DNA of 64,000 bases, taken from contig JABIWH010000044.1 in NCBI GenBank assembly GCA_018701215.1, forward strand, positions 1 to 64,000, read 5' to 3'. Source of the stretch: Rhodospirillaceae bacterium. GTDB lineage: Bacteria; Pseudomonadota; Alphaproteobacteria; GCA-2731375. A program made the position numbers and the translations under genes. Under the pieces are notes generated by a model. It ran no database searches and was not told the DNA's origin. It saw nothing but the letters and a program-made list of their open reading frames with translations. Below are positions 15,192-23,032 of the stretch, one piece after another. Every line of letters starts with the position of its first letter. Position 1 is the first letter of the stretch.

Positions 15192-15666
15192 CCTGAGAGC
15201 AGGCTACAGCAAAACGCCGGCCTTCACGATCAATTGAAAATTTTATCGCCGCCCCGGCCTTTTAATCTCGCGCCATCACCCCCATATTATGTCTAATTCC
15301 GGCTTGGTGCCTGCCGAGGACCGAAGGGCGGCAGGCCGGATGATGCCCATTTTCAGGCATCGGGGCCCCGCGTGTCGCAATTAGCAATGCCCCCTCCTCT
15401 CCGGCAGCGACAGCGGGGCCCTTTTTAATTTCGCGGTCAATTTGGCAGCGTCAGCATCAGCCGGTTTCAGGTCATACAGCGTCGGCAAGACAGTTTTTGC
15501 ATCTGCCGGGGCCGCTCCCGCGCCAAGGCAAAACCAGGATGGAACCAAGAATGGTTAACCCAAAGGTCACATTTTATCTGTATGGTGGGACACGTATTGG
15601 TTAATATTGTCATTAGGCGCGTATGTGGGAGCCTAAACGGCGATCAGGGGACTGAGGGGAACCAGG
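15192..15666. other. Divergent intergenic region with an RNA-like structure
   Basis: The 475-base gap separates the GNAT and FNR-type genes. Its centre (15300-15426) holds three hairpins ending in a T-tract (listed as ncRNA). The right part must contain the regulator's promoter; TTGGTTAATATTGTC near 15595 is A+T-rich but not a clear consensus. I find no TTGAT-N4-ATCAA FNR box. Confidence 0.45.
15300..15426 (+). ncRNA. Candidate small RNA with CCTCC loop and terminator
   Basis: Three nested or consecutive hairpins are visible: GCCTGCC/GGCAGGC (15309-15336), GATGCC/GGCATC (15342-15361) and a long terminal stem GGGCCCCGCGTGTCGC (15363-15378) with GCGACAGCGGGGCCC (15407-15421), followed by TTTTT. 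Inside the last stem a small hairpin TGCC/GGCA exposes CCCTCCTCTCC as a loop. An exposed CCUCC-type loop plus terminator is the signature of the 'cuckoo'/CcsR anti-Shine-Dalgarno RNAs of Rhodobacter. A TATTAT at 15285-15290 could be its -10. It is alternatively just a terminator-like leader of the downstream regulator. Confidence 0.45.
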
Positions 15667-16422
15667 ATGAATCTGACCCAGGTTTATGAAGAACCGGCGC
15701 GCCGTATAAGCTGCCGGCGGGGAAAATCCGCGTCGTCCGAGGGCTTTTGCCATGATTGCGCCGTACAATCGCGCGCCTTTTGCGCGGTGCTTAGTAACGA
15801 AGCCCTGACGAAGCTGGAAGGCTTGCATACCCTTTGCGATCTGGCGCCCGAGGAAAGCCTGTTCATGGAGGGAGACAGAGCGGCCTCGTTCTTCACGGTC
15901 TTGAACGGCTGTTTGCGCCTGTCGAAACTGTTGCCCGACGGTCGGCGGCAAATTACCGGTTTCGTTCTGCCCGGCGAATTTATCGGACTGTCCCCGGGAA
16001 CAACCCACGCCTACAACGCCGAGGCCCTGGTCGAGGCCAACCTCTGCCGTTTCGCCCTTGGTGATCTGGAACGCATTAGCGATGAGAACCCCGCCATGAA
16101 GGGCCGGCTTCTCGACATGACCAACGCCAACCTTGCCCGGGCGCAAGAACATATGCTGTTGCTGGGGCGCATGACGGCGCTGGAAAAAATTGCGTCATTC
16201 CTTTGTAATTTGATCGAACGGGCCTCCGCCGCCGATCTGTCCCATGACCCACTGATATTGCCCATGAGCCGGGCCGATATCGCCGATTACCTCGGTCTGA
16301 CCATCGAAACCGTCAGCCGCACATTCACCAGACTGAAGACCGACAAATTAATTTCGCTGCCGGAACATAATCAGGTTGAGGTGAACGACATGCCAGAGTT
16401 GCGCCGGCTGGCCGAGGGCTAA
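15667..16422 (+). CDS. FNR-type oxygen-responsive Crp-family regulator
   Basis: This 251-residue transcription factor has an N-terminal cysteine cluster Cys28-X2-Cys31-X7-Cys39 plus Cys127 in EANLCRF, the FnrN/FnrL arrangement for a [4Fe-4S] cluster; an additional Cys16 is present. The cyclic-nucleotide-like beta-roll spans ~45-150, the dimer helix ~150-180. The helix-turn-helix ADIADYLGLTIETVSRTF has the E-T-V-S-R recognition pattern that reads TTGAT-N4-ATCAA. It should switch anaerobic or microaerobic genes on; no such box was found by eye in this window, so its targets are elsewhere. The name FnrL or FnrN cannot be decided. Confidence 0.88.
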   Translation: MNLTQVYEEPARRISCRRGKSASSEGFCHDCAVQSRAFCAVLSNEALTKLEGLHTLCDLAPEESLFMEGDRAASFFTVLNGCLRLSKLLPDGRRQITGFVLPGEFIGLSPGTTHAYNAEALVEANLCRFALGDLERISDENPAMKGRLLDMTNANLARAQEHMLLLGRMTALEKIASFLCNLIERASAADLSHDPLILPMSRADIADYLGLTIETVSRTFTRLKTDKLISLPEHNQVEVNDMPELRRLAEG

Positions 16423-16518
16423 GTTCCCGCACCTTTCGATCAATATCTCGGAAACGCGCTATACAATGCATGATACAATGCAATGCGCGCAGGACCGCGT
16501 GCGTGATATGCCGGGTGT

Positions 16519-17262
16519 GTGGTGCGACAGCGATTTCAGGATAGAGTTCTGCCCATCTGGGCCTGGTTATGGTTGCCCGTCGCCGCCATTGTGATCGAGC
16601 TTGGTTTCCGTATTGCCAACGAACCCCTGTACCGCGCCTTGTGGCAAAGCGAACTGGGGCCGGTGGAAACCGGCACCGTGGTGGTTCTGCTGCCGGGTCT
16701 GGCCGCCGGCCTGTTGGCCTTGCGCCACATCGCCCAGCTGCCAACCGCCCCACGGCCCACAGCCTTCCTGAGCGGCTGGCTGGTACTGATCATTCTGGGC
16801 AGCGTCTATTTTGGCGGCGAAGAAGCGTCATGGGGTCAGCATTGGCTGGGCTGGGACACACCCGAGGTGATCAGGCAATTGAATGACCAGGGTGAGACCA
16901 ATCTGCACAATACATCGTCGTGGCTGGATCAAAAGCCGCGCTTGCTGTTGGAACTGGGGGTCCTGGTCGGTGGTCTGCTATATCCGTTGTGCCTCGTGCT
17001 GGGGCGGCGGAACCGTCCGTTCGACCCGGCTGATCTGCACTATTGGCTTTGGCCCAGCCGGCAACTGCTGCCGACCGCGCTGCTGGCGGTTGCCATCGGG
17101 CTGCCGCAACGCCTGGAGAAATGGTTCGGCTGGCCCATCCCCTACCCCCTGGACATCCGCGCCAGCGAAACCCAGGAGTTCTACTTCGCGCTGTTCCTCT
17201 CACTCTACTTGATGTCCTACTATTTGCGCCTGGCAAGATTAGCTCATGCGAAACGAGGCTGA
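16519..17262 (+). CDS. Multi-pass membrane protein of unknown function
   Basis: This 247-residue protein has about six hydrophobic segments (roughly 12-30, 52-68, 84-100, 140-158, 176-194, 222-240). A conserved-looking polar region between segments 3 and 4 reads FGGEEASWGQHWLGWDTPEV and then LHNTSSWLDQKPR, which could form a catalytic or binding loop. Translation probably starts at one of two adjacent GTG codons (16519/16522); there is no good Shine-Dalgarno. Its 3' end overlaps the next gene by 17 bases. I do not recognise a named family; the GEE-SWGQ motif would be the best search handle. Confidence 0.65.
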   Translation: MVRQRFQDRVLPIWAWLWLPVAAIVIELGFRIANEPLYRALWQSELGPVETGTVVVLLPGLAAGLLALRHIAQLPTAPRPTAFLSGWLVLIILGSVYFGGEEASWGQHWLGWDTPEVIRQLNDQGETNLHNTSSWLDQKPRLLLELGVLVGGLLYPLCLVLGRRNRPFDPADLHYWLWPSRQLLPTALLAVAIGLPQRLEKWFGWPIPYPLDIRASETQEFYFALFLSLYLMSYYLRLARLAHAKRG

Positions 17263-17800
17263 CGTGCTGGCGCTGATCGCCGCCGACCCCTGGATGATGG
17301 CGGTGCTGAAGGCGGCGGCTGGAATGGGGTTGCCCGATTGCTGGCTTGGCGCCGGCTTTGTCCGCGCCAAGGTATGGGATCATCTGCACGGCTTTGATCA
17401 GGCCACGTCCCTGGACGATGTGGATTTGTTGTACTTCCAGCCCGGCAAAATCGGCCAAGCGGGCGAGCGCGCCATCGAGGCGGCCTTGCATGATGCCATG
17501 CCGGATGTGCCCTGGTCGGCAAAGAATCAGGCCCGCATGCATTTACGTAACGGCGACCAACCCTATACCAACACCGCCGATGCCATGCGCTATTGGCTGG
17601 AAACCCCGACCTGCGTCGCGGTCCGGCTGGTTGGGAAGGGTGAGTTGGCGCTGGCGGCCCCCTATGGCATCGACGATTTATTGCATATGATCATACGGCC
17701 AACGCCGGCGGGCCGGCGCCGTGCGGCGGCCTACAGGGAACGCCTTGAAAGCAAGAACTGGCTGCAACAATGGCCCAGGACGCAAGCGATCTGGGCCTAG
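17246..17800 (+). CDS. Nucleotidyltransferase-fold protein (COG3575 type)
   Basis: This 184-residue protein resembles the uncharacterised nucleotidyltransferase family exemplified by COG3575: LPDCWLGAGFVRAKVWDHL is the G-[SA]-like nucleotide loop and SLDDVDLLYF supplies the D-x-D metal pair. A C-terminal YRERLESKNWLQQWP segment is typical of the family. Substrate unknown. It overlaps the upstream membrane gene by 17 bases, so translation is likely coupled. Its stop codon TAG lies exactly at the first bases (CTAG) of the 119-bp dispersed repeat, so the original C-terminus may have been trimmed by the insertion. Confidence 0.75.
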   Translation: MRNEADVLALIAADPWMMAVLKAAAGMGLPDCWLGAGFVRAKVWDHLHGFDQATSLDDVDLLYFQPGKIGQAGERAIEAALHDAMPDVPWSAKNQARMHLRNGDQPYTNTADAMRYWLETPTCVAVRLVGKGELALAAPYGIDDLLHMIIRPTPAGRRRAAAYRERLESKNWLQQWPRTQAIWA

Positions 17801-17915
17801 AGCGCATTTCAAGAAAATGCGCTCAGACTCTTAAGACTCGAGCAATTGAACCAATTACTTATATCGCGCCAAATAAGCTACGGTGGCGACGCCGATTAAT
17901 TGAAAATTGCTCTAG
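17797..17915 (+). repeat. 119-bp dispersed repeat, copy A
   Basis: The element starts CTAGAGC and ends GCTCTAG, a 7-bp terminal inverted repeat. Internal structure: a 10-bp hairpin GAGCGCATTT/AAATGCGCTC, then the palindrome TCTTAAGA, then GAGCAATT ... AATTGCTC as a second, wider inverted pair. The reverse complement of 48471-48589 matches it over the full 119 bases with about 11 differences. It directly follows the nucleotidyltransferase-fold gene and precedes the oxidoreductase gene. It is a REP/MITE-like repeat without coding capacity. Confidence 0.85.
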
Positions 17916-17936
17916 CTCGATGAGGTTTCACAAGAC

Positions 17937-19199
17937 ATGATGCACACGATTTCCGTCTATGATCCGGGCCATTTTCATGCCGCCCTGTTGCTAAACCAGA
18001 GCAACGCCAGAGTAAATCGAACCATCCATGTCTTTGCCCCGCCGGGGCGGGATGTGGAAAAATTCATCGCCCTGATCGAGAGCTTCAATAGCCGGGATGA
18101 AGATCCCACTGACTGGCATCTCGAACATCACATCGGACCCGATGCGCTGGAGGCCTTGGTTGCCGAACGCCCTGGCGGCATCGTCATATTGGCCGGTCGC
18201 AACGGGCCACGGCTTGCCTTGATGCATCGTCTACATGACGAAGGATTCCACGTCCTGGCCGACAAGCCATGGCTCACCGACAGCGCCAATCTGCCCCACC
18301 TAGAGGCGATCACCGCCAAGCTGCCCCTGGCCGTGGACAATATGGCCGGGCGCCACAGCGCTTTTGCCAAGCTGCGCAATGCCGTAATCAGTACGTCGGC
18401 GATCTTTGGTGAGCTGGATACCTCCGCCGAACAGCCGGCACTTGAATTCACCTCCCGCCATCATCTGATGAAGCTGGTCGGCGGCCAGCCCCTGCAACGG
18501 CCGGCCTGGTTTTACGACAGCCGCATACAGGGTGACGGCCTGGTCGATATCCAGTCCCACTATGTGGATCACGCGCAATGGATTGTTGGCGAGGGGCATC
18601 GCTTTGACATCGACAGCGACGTCGAGATCATGGCCGCCGAGCGCTGGACGACGCCGGTACCGCTGGATTTGTTTCGTGAAAGCACCGGCGAAAGCGCCTT
18701 CCCCGATTACCTGAGCCATGCCGTTGAAGACGATGTCCTGCACCTGCCCTGCAACGGCCGGATCGATTATCGCATGCGCGGCGTCCGGGTCCGCCAATAT
18801 TGCGACTGGGGGCCGCGCGAAGCGGAGGGCGGCGGCGATCTGCAAAGCTTTACCGCGCGGGGCACCAAGGCCGAGCTGACGGTGGAAAGCGGACCGGAAA
18901 CCGGCTTTCAGCCGGAGATGTGCCTTCACCCGGATGAAGCTCTGGATCTCAGTGCCGCGGCGGCGCAATGGCGCGCGGCATTTCCAAGCCTGGAGATCAC
19001 GGCGACCGAAGACGGCGGCCATATTCTGCGCCTGCCGACCAAGGACCAGGTCGGACATGACGCACAATTCCCCTTGATGCTGGATCAGTTTCTCGACCTG
19101 GTAGAGGCGGACACTTGGCCCGCCGATCTGATGGCCCGCATTCGCACCCGCTATACTTTGCTGGCACGTGCCCTGGACCACTGCTCGGCTGTTAAATAA
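17937..19199 (+). CDS. Gfo/Idh/MocA-like putative oxidoreductase
   Basis: This 420-residue protein has an N-terminal Rossmann-type part (to ~130), with GPRLALMHRLHDEGFHVLADKPW giving the D-K-P motif characteristic of Gfo/Idh/MocA dehydrogenases, and a C-terminal part (~150-400) of the 'putative oxidoreductase C-terminal' type. GDGLVDIQSHYVDHAQWIVG carries acid and histidines that could form the active site. The classical N-terminal GxGxxG is degenerate (VYDPGHFHAAL), so cofactor use is uncertain. Two ATG codons (17937, 17940) compete, with GAGG about 12 bases upstream. It is a single gene, 22 bases after the dispersed repeat. Confidence 0.75.
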   Translation: MMHTISVYDPGHFHAALLLNQSNARVNRTIHVFAPPGRDVEKFIALIESFNSRDEDPTDWHLEHHIGPDALEALVAERPGGIVILAGRNGPRLALMHRLHDEGFHVLADKPWLTDSANLPHLEAITAKLPLAVDNMAGRHSAFAKLRNAVISTSAIFGELDTSAEQPALEFTSRHHLMKLVGGQPLQRPAWFYDSRIQGDGLVDIQSHYVDHAQWIVGEGHRFDIDSDVEIMAAERWTTPVPLDLFRESTGESAFPDYLSHAVEDDVLHLPCNGRIDYRMRGVRVRQYCDWGPREAEGGGDLQSFTARGTKAELTVESGPETGFQPEMCLHPDEALDLSAAAAQWRAAFPSLEITATEDGGHILRLPTKDQVGHDAQFPLMLDQFLDLVEADTWPADLMARIRTRYTLLARALDHCSAVK

Positions 19200-19257
19200 G
19201 AATTATTCGCAAAATCGTTTTTCGGCCAAAACGCACCAAAACGGCCCTAAAATCACC

Positions 19258-19287
19258 TTAACGAACCCTTAACTCCTGCTTTATATG
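19258..19287 (+). promoter_or_regulatory. Putative leuA promoter
   Basis: TTAACG (19258-19263) and TATATG (19282-19287) are 18 bases apart. Both are imperfect but well placed, and would give a transcript with a leader of about 320 bases before leuA. Confidence 0.35.
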
Positions 19288-19346
19288 GTTAACCCAGCTG
19301 ACGTGCCACTTGACGTGAACCGATACGAAAGATAGTTTCGCTGACC

Positions 19347-19478
19347 ATGACGCGGATGTATCACATAGCGGGCCTTGCCCTGCGACTTAGCGACCCGGGC
19401 CTTGAGGGGCACCGGGATGCCGCACTTTTTGCGCGCACGCTAAGGGACCACGCGTCAAATGTTCTATTGCACGACTGA
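19347..19478 (+). CDS. Possible leucine-rich leader peptide of leuA
   Basis: This 43-codon frame with ATG at 19347 encodes MTRMYHIAGLALRLSDPGLE and continues to VLLHD. It has eight leucines, using CTT, CTG, CTA and TTG, twice to three times the background frequency. Its stop lies inside the next upstream frame. Leader peptides enriched in the end-product amino acid are the standard basis of attenuation in branched-chain operons. No strong Shine-Dalgarno is seen, and the leucines are scattered rather than consecutive, so this is tentative. Confidence 0.25.
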   Translation: MTRMYHIAGLALRLSDPGLEGHRDAALFARTLRDHASNVLLHD

Positions 19479-19617
19479 AATCACAGACTCCAGATTTTAT
19501 CATCTAGCCGCCCGCTGGCCCGTGCCGCGGCGCCGTTTCATAACGTATCGAAATGCGCGCGCGATGGGGTCTCACGGCCTGTTCGGCGGCCCACACGCTG
19601 AGGAGCGAACATCATGA
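19459..19617 (+). CDS. Possible upstream ORF overlapping the leuA start
   Basis: A 52-codon frame opens at 19459 (MFYCTTEITDSRFYHLAARW) and stops at 19615-19617, so that its TGA overlaps the leuA ATG as ATGA. This is the geometry of translational coupling. Its amino-acid content is unremarkable and it has no recognisable domain; the frame could be fortuitous in G+C-rich DNA. Confidence 0.25.
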   Translation: MFYCTTEITDSRFYHLAARWPVPRRRFITYRNARAMGSHGLFGGPHAEERTS

Positions 19618-21293
19618 ATACCATGGCCATCCATAAATACCGCGCCTTCCCGCCCATTGATCTGCCGAACCGGCAATGGCCCGGTAAAATCATCGACAAG
19701 GCACCGATCTGGTGCTCGGTTGATTTGCGGGACGGCAATCAGGCCCTGATCGACCCCATGGGCCGGCAGAAAAAGCTGCATTTCTTCAATCATCTGCTGA
19801 AGTTGGGCTTCAAGGAGATCGAAGTTGGTTTCCCGGCGGCCTCGGATACGGATTTTGATTTCGCCCGCCATATCATCGAAAACGACCTGATCCCCGATGA
19901 CGTATCCATTCAGGTGCTGACCCAGTCCCGGCCGGAGCTGATCGAACGCACCTTCGAGGCGCTGGAGGGCAGCAAGAACGCCATCATCCATCTGTATAAT
20001 TCGACCTCTGAATTGCAGCGCCGGGTGGTTTTCGCCCAGGACCGGGACGGCGTAAAGAAAATCGCCACGGACGGTGCCGCCTGGATCAAGGAGAAAATCC
20101 CGGCTCTGCAAGCCAGCGGCACCAATGTGCGTCTGGAATATTCCCCGGAAAGCTTTACCGGCACCGAGTTGGATTACGCTTTGGATGTCTGCCATTCGGT
20201 GATGGACATCTGGCAGCCGACAGCGGAAAACCCGGTGATTTTCAATCTGCCGGCAACGGTCGAAATGGCCTCGCCCAACTATTGCGCCGATCAGATCGAA
20301 TGGATGCACCGTAATTTCAAGGAGCGCGAAAAAGTCATCCTGTCCCTGCACCCCCATAACGACCGGGGCACTGCCGTGGCCGCCACGGAACTGGGCCTGA
20401 TGGCCGGTGCCGACCGCGTCGAAGGCACCTTGTTTGGCAATGGCGAGCGCACCGGCAACGTGGATGTCATTACCCTGGCCCTGAATATCTTCAGCCAGGG
20501 CGTGGACCCGAAACTGGATTTCACCAATATTCAGGAATCCATCGAGGTTTCGGAATATTGCACCCAGTTGGACGTGCCCGAACGCCATCCGTACGCGGGC
20601 GAACTGGTCTACACGGCTTTTTCGGGCTCGCACCAGGACGCCATCAAAAAGGGTATGACGGCCAACAAATCATCCAACGACCCGGTCTGGGAAGTGCCCT
20701 ATCTGCCCATCGATCCCATGGACGTGGGCCGTTCGTACGAGGCGATCATCCGGGTCAACAGCCAGTCCGGCAAGGGCGGCGTGGCTTATATCATGGATAC
20801 GGAATACGGTATCGACATGCCGCGCGACATGCAGGTCGAATTCTCCAAAGTGATCCAGAATATCGGCGACAAGACAGGCAAGGAGATTACCGCCTCCGAG
20901 ATCTGGCTGGCCTTCAAGGAAACCTATCTGGACGCCGACGAGCCGTTCGAGCTGATCGATTATCGGATGAATTCCACCGCCGAATCCGCCGAGGTGATCA
21001 TGTGCACCGCGACGATCCGGGCCTATGGCGAGGTGCGGGACATCGTCGGCCGGGGTGACGGCCCCATCGATGCCTTCTTTGGCGCCCTGAAAGAGGCCTG
21101 CGGTGTCCAGGCCACGTTCGAGGACTATGTACAAAAAGCCATGGGCGCCGGATCGGACGTGGAAGCGGTCTGCTTCATCAAACTACAGGGCGAAGACGGC
21201 CAGTCGGCCCATGGTGTCGGCGTGCACCCCAATACCAACAGCGCTTCGTTGAAGGCCATAATCTCCGCCGTCAACCGCCTGCTGACCCAGTAA
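19614..21293 (+). CDS. leuA: 2-isopropylmalate synthase (LeuA2 type)
   Basis: It condenses acetyl-CoA with 2-ketoisovalerate, the first committed leucine step, in the cytosol. The 559-residue length and the start IHKYRAFPPIDLPNRQWP mark the LeuA2 form found in actinobacteria and many alphaproteobacteria. The catalytic TIM barrel shows SVDLRDGNQALIDP and the metal pair HPHNDRGTAVA. The C-terminal ~130 residues form the leucine-feedback (LeuA dimer) domain ending TNSASLKAIISAVNRLL. GAGGAG lies eight bases upstream. leuCDB are about 10 kb downstream on the same strand but separated by other genes. A long structured leader precedes it. Confidence 0.95.
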   Translation: MNTMAIHKYRAFPPIDLPNRQWPGKIIDKAPIWCSVDLRDGNQALIDPMGRQKKLHFFNHLLKLGFKEIEVGFPAASDTDFDFARHIIENDLIPDDVSIQVLTQSRPELIERTFEALEGSKNAIIHLYNSTSELQRRVVFAQDRDGVKKIATDGAAWIKEKIPALQASGTNVRLEYSPESFTGTELDYALDVCHSVMDIWQPTAENPVIFNLPATVEMASPNYCADQIEWMHRNFKEREKVILSLHPHNDRGTAVAATELGLMAGADRVEGTLFGNGERTGNVDVITLALNIFSQGVDPKLDFTNIQESIEVSEYCTQLDVPERHPYAGELVYTAFSGSHQDAIKKGMTANKSSNDPVWEVPYLPIDPMDVGRSYEAIIRVNSQSGKGGVAYIMDTEYGIDMPRDMQVEFSKVIQNIGDKTGKEITASEIWLAFKETYLDADEPFELIDYRMNSTAESAEVIMCTATIRAYGEVRDIVGRGDGPIDAFFGALKEACGVQATFEDYVQKAMGAGSDVEAVCFIKLQGEDGQSAHGVGVHPNTNSASLKAIISAVNRLLTQ

Positions 21294-21317
21294 TAAGGCG
21301 AGGCTGGCGACATCAAT

Positions 21318-23027
21318 TCAGCCGCGCTGTTTGGCTGTCGCCGCCTCGTCGATCTGTCCATCTTCGCTAACCACGACGCCGTAGTCCCGCGCTGCCGCTT
21401 CGACGCTGACCAGGCCAAGGCGCACATCCATGGCAACGGCCTCGGCGTCGCGCGCCTTTGGCTCGCCATAGCCGCCGCCGCCGGGCATTTCGATAATCAA
21501 CCTCTCCCGCGCCGGGATGGTTTGGAAGCCCTTGTTGCGCAGTTCCTGGCCGGAGCCAAGGCGCAGCTCTCCCGTCGCGCCGGAACCACCGCCGTCACGG
21601 CCACGCGGCGGGAACAGCACACGCTCGAAACTGGCGAAAATGCCAAACGGGGCATCCTCGCGGCTGGTGATCTCCATGCTCTGGCCCAAACCGCCCCGCT
21701 GTGCGCCGCTGCCGCCAGAATCCTTGCGCAATTCCTTGCGCCAGACCACGATCGGCGTGATCGCCTCGGAGATTTCCACCGGCACGTTGCGCACGCCGCT
21801 GGGATAGGGCGTCGCGGATAGGCCATCCAGCTTTGGCCGCGCACCCGCGCCGCCGCTATGGAAGGCCATCAACATAAATGATGTCGTCTCCTGCTCGGTC
21901 CGTTCGGTGATGCCATGTCCCGCGCCCAGCTTGATATTCCACAGGTTCGAGGTGCCTTCCGCCGGAACCCGGTCGGGCAACGCCTGATGCAGACAGCCGA
22001 AGATAACATCAGGCAGCATATGGCCGATTGTCGAACGTGCTACGACGGCACAGGGATGGGGTGCGTTGACAATTGTATTGTCCGGCGCCGAAACAGTGAT
22101 CGCATCCAGGGTGCCCGCATTGTTGGGAATATCAGGCGCCACGAGGCATTTCACACCAAAGGCGGTATAGGCCTCGGTGTAGCACATGGGGCAATTGATG
22201 CCGAAATCCGAAGTCCCGGACGAGCCTGTATAATCCACGTGAATGATGCCGTTCGATATGGTCAGTCTGGCGACAAGGTCGATCGGTTCCTCGAAGCCAT
22301 CAATGCGCATGGCATGGTCCCAACTGCCCTGGGGCAGTTCGTTGATGGCGGCGGTAATCGCGGTCTGGCTTTGCTCGATGATGTGGTCACCCAGGGCATC
22401 GAGATTATCGAGGTCGTATTCCTCCATCATCGCGAACAACCGCCGCGCGCCGGTTTCATTGCAAGCGGCAAGGGCGTAGATATCGCCCTCCACCTGAACC
22501 GGCTCGCGCACATTGGCGCGAACCAGGTTCAACAGCCACTGGTTCATCTCACCCGCCGTGGCCAGCGGCATGATCGGCACGAAGAGGCCTTCATGATAAA
22601 TCTGACGGCCATCCGGCGACATGCCGACACCGCCGATATCGACCACATGCGAAGTACAGGCGAACAGCGCGACCATTTTGCCTTTGTGAAAGGTTGGCGT
22701 GACAACCGTGAAATCATGCAGATGACCGGTGCCCTTCCAAGGATCGTTGGTGATGTAGACATCACCGTCCCGCATGCCGTCCGCCGGGAATACATCGAGG
22801 AAATGCACCACCGCCCGGGCCATGGAATTGATGTGCCCCGGCGTGCCGGTGACCGCTTGGGCCAGCATCTGGCCTTTCAGGTCAAAAACCCCGGCGGAGA
22901 TATCGCCGGCTTCGCGGCTGGAGGTACTAAACGCCGTGCGCACCAACGCCTGGGCCTGTTCCTCGACCACGGCGAGCAACCTTTCCCACATCACCTGATA
23001 GCGGATTTGATCCATGTTCGTGCTCAT
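21318..23027 (-). CDS. Hydantoinase B / 5-oxoprolinase beta-like subunit
   Basis: This 569-residue HyuB-family protein starts DQIRYQVMWERLLAVVEEQA, followed by TAFSTSSREAGDISAGVFD and DVYITNDPWKGTGHLHDF, which are hallmark segments of the hydantoinase B/oxoprolinase family. It acts with HyuA in ATP-dependent ring opening of hydantoins, 5-oxoproline or related lactams; in the acetone carboxylase branch the same pair works on ketones. The zinc/acid residues of the family cannot be assigned by eye. It starts five bases after the hyuA stop, clearly one operon. Two acyl-CoA dehydrogenases lie divergently beyond hyuA. Substrate unknown. Confidence 0.88.
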   Translation of the reverse strand: MSTNMDQIRYQVMWERLLAVVEEQAQALVRTAFSTSSREAGDISAGVFDLKGQMLAQAVTGTPGHINSMARAVVHFLDVFPADGMRDGDVYITNDPWKGTGHLHDFTVVTPTFHKGKMVALFACTSHVVDIGGVGMSPDGRQIYHEGLFVPIMPLATAGEMNQWLLNLVRANVREPVQVEGDIYALAACNETGARRLFAMMEEYDLDNLDALGDHIIEQSQTAITAAINELPQGSWDHAMRIDGFEEPIDLVARLTISNGIIHVDYTGSSGTSDFGINCPMCYTEAYTAFGVKCLVAPDIPNNAGTLDAITVSAPDNTIVNAPHPCAVVARSTIGHMLPDVIFGCLHQALPDRVPAEGTSNLWNIKLGAGHGITERTEQETTSFMLMAFHSGGAGARPKLDGLSATPYPSGVRNVPVEISEAITPIVVWRKELRKDSGGSGAQRGGLGQSMEITSREDAPFGIFASFERVLFPPRGRDGGGSGATGELRLGSGQELRNKGFQTIPARERLIIEMPGGGGYGEPKARDAEAVAMDVRLGLVSVEAAARDYGVVVSEDGQIDEAATAKQRG

Positions 23028-23032
23028 GCCGC

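Larger units (their letters stand above)
19200..19613. other. Long leader region of leuA
   Basis: This 414-base gap has a promoter candidate at its left, a hairpin CGAAA-gatag-TTTCG near 19325-19340, two GGGCCTTG copies near 19369 and 19400, and two possible upstream reading frames, one leucine-rich and one ending in the leuA start. It looks like a regulatory leader rather than empty sequence. Confidence 0.45.

Noticed and set aside
15192..16422. FNR boxes (TTGAT-N4-ATCAA) near the regulator or AOR genes
   Set aside because: Searched by eye around 15.2-15.7 and 42.4-42.5 kb; no acceptable match was found.
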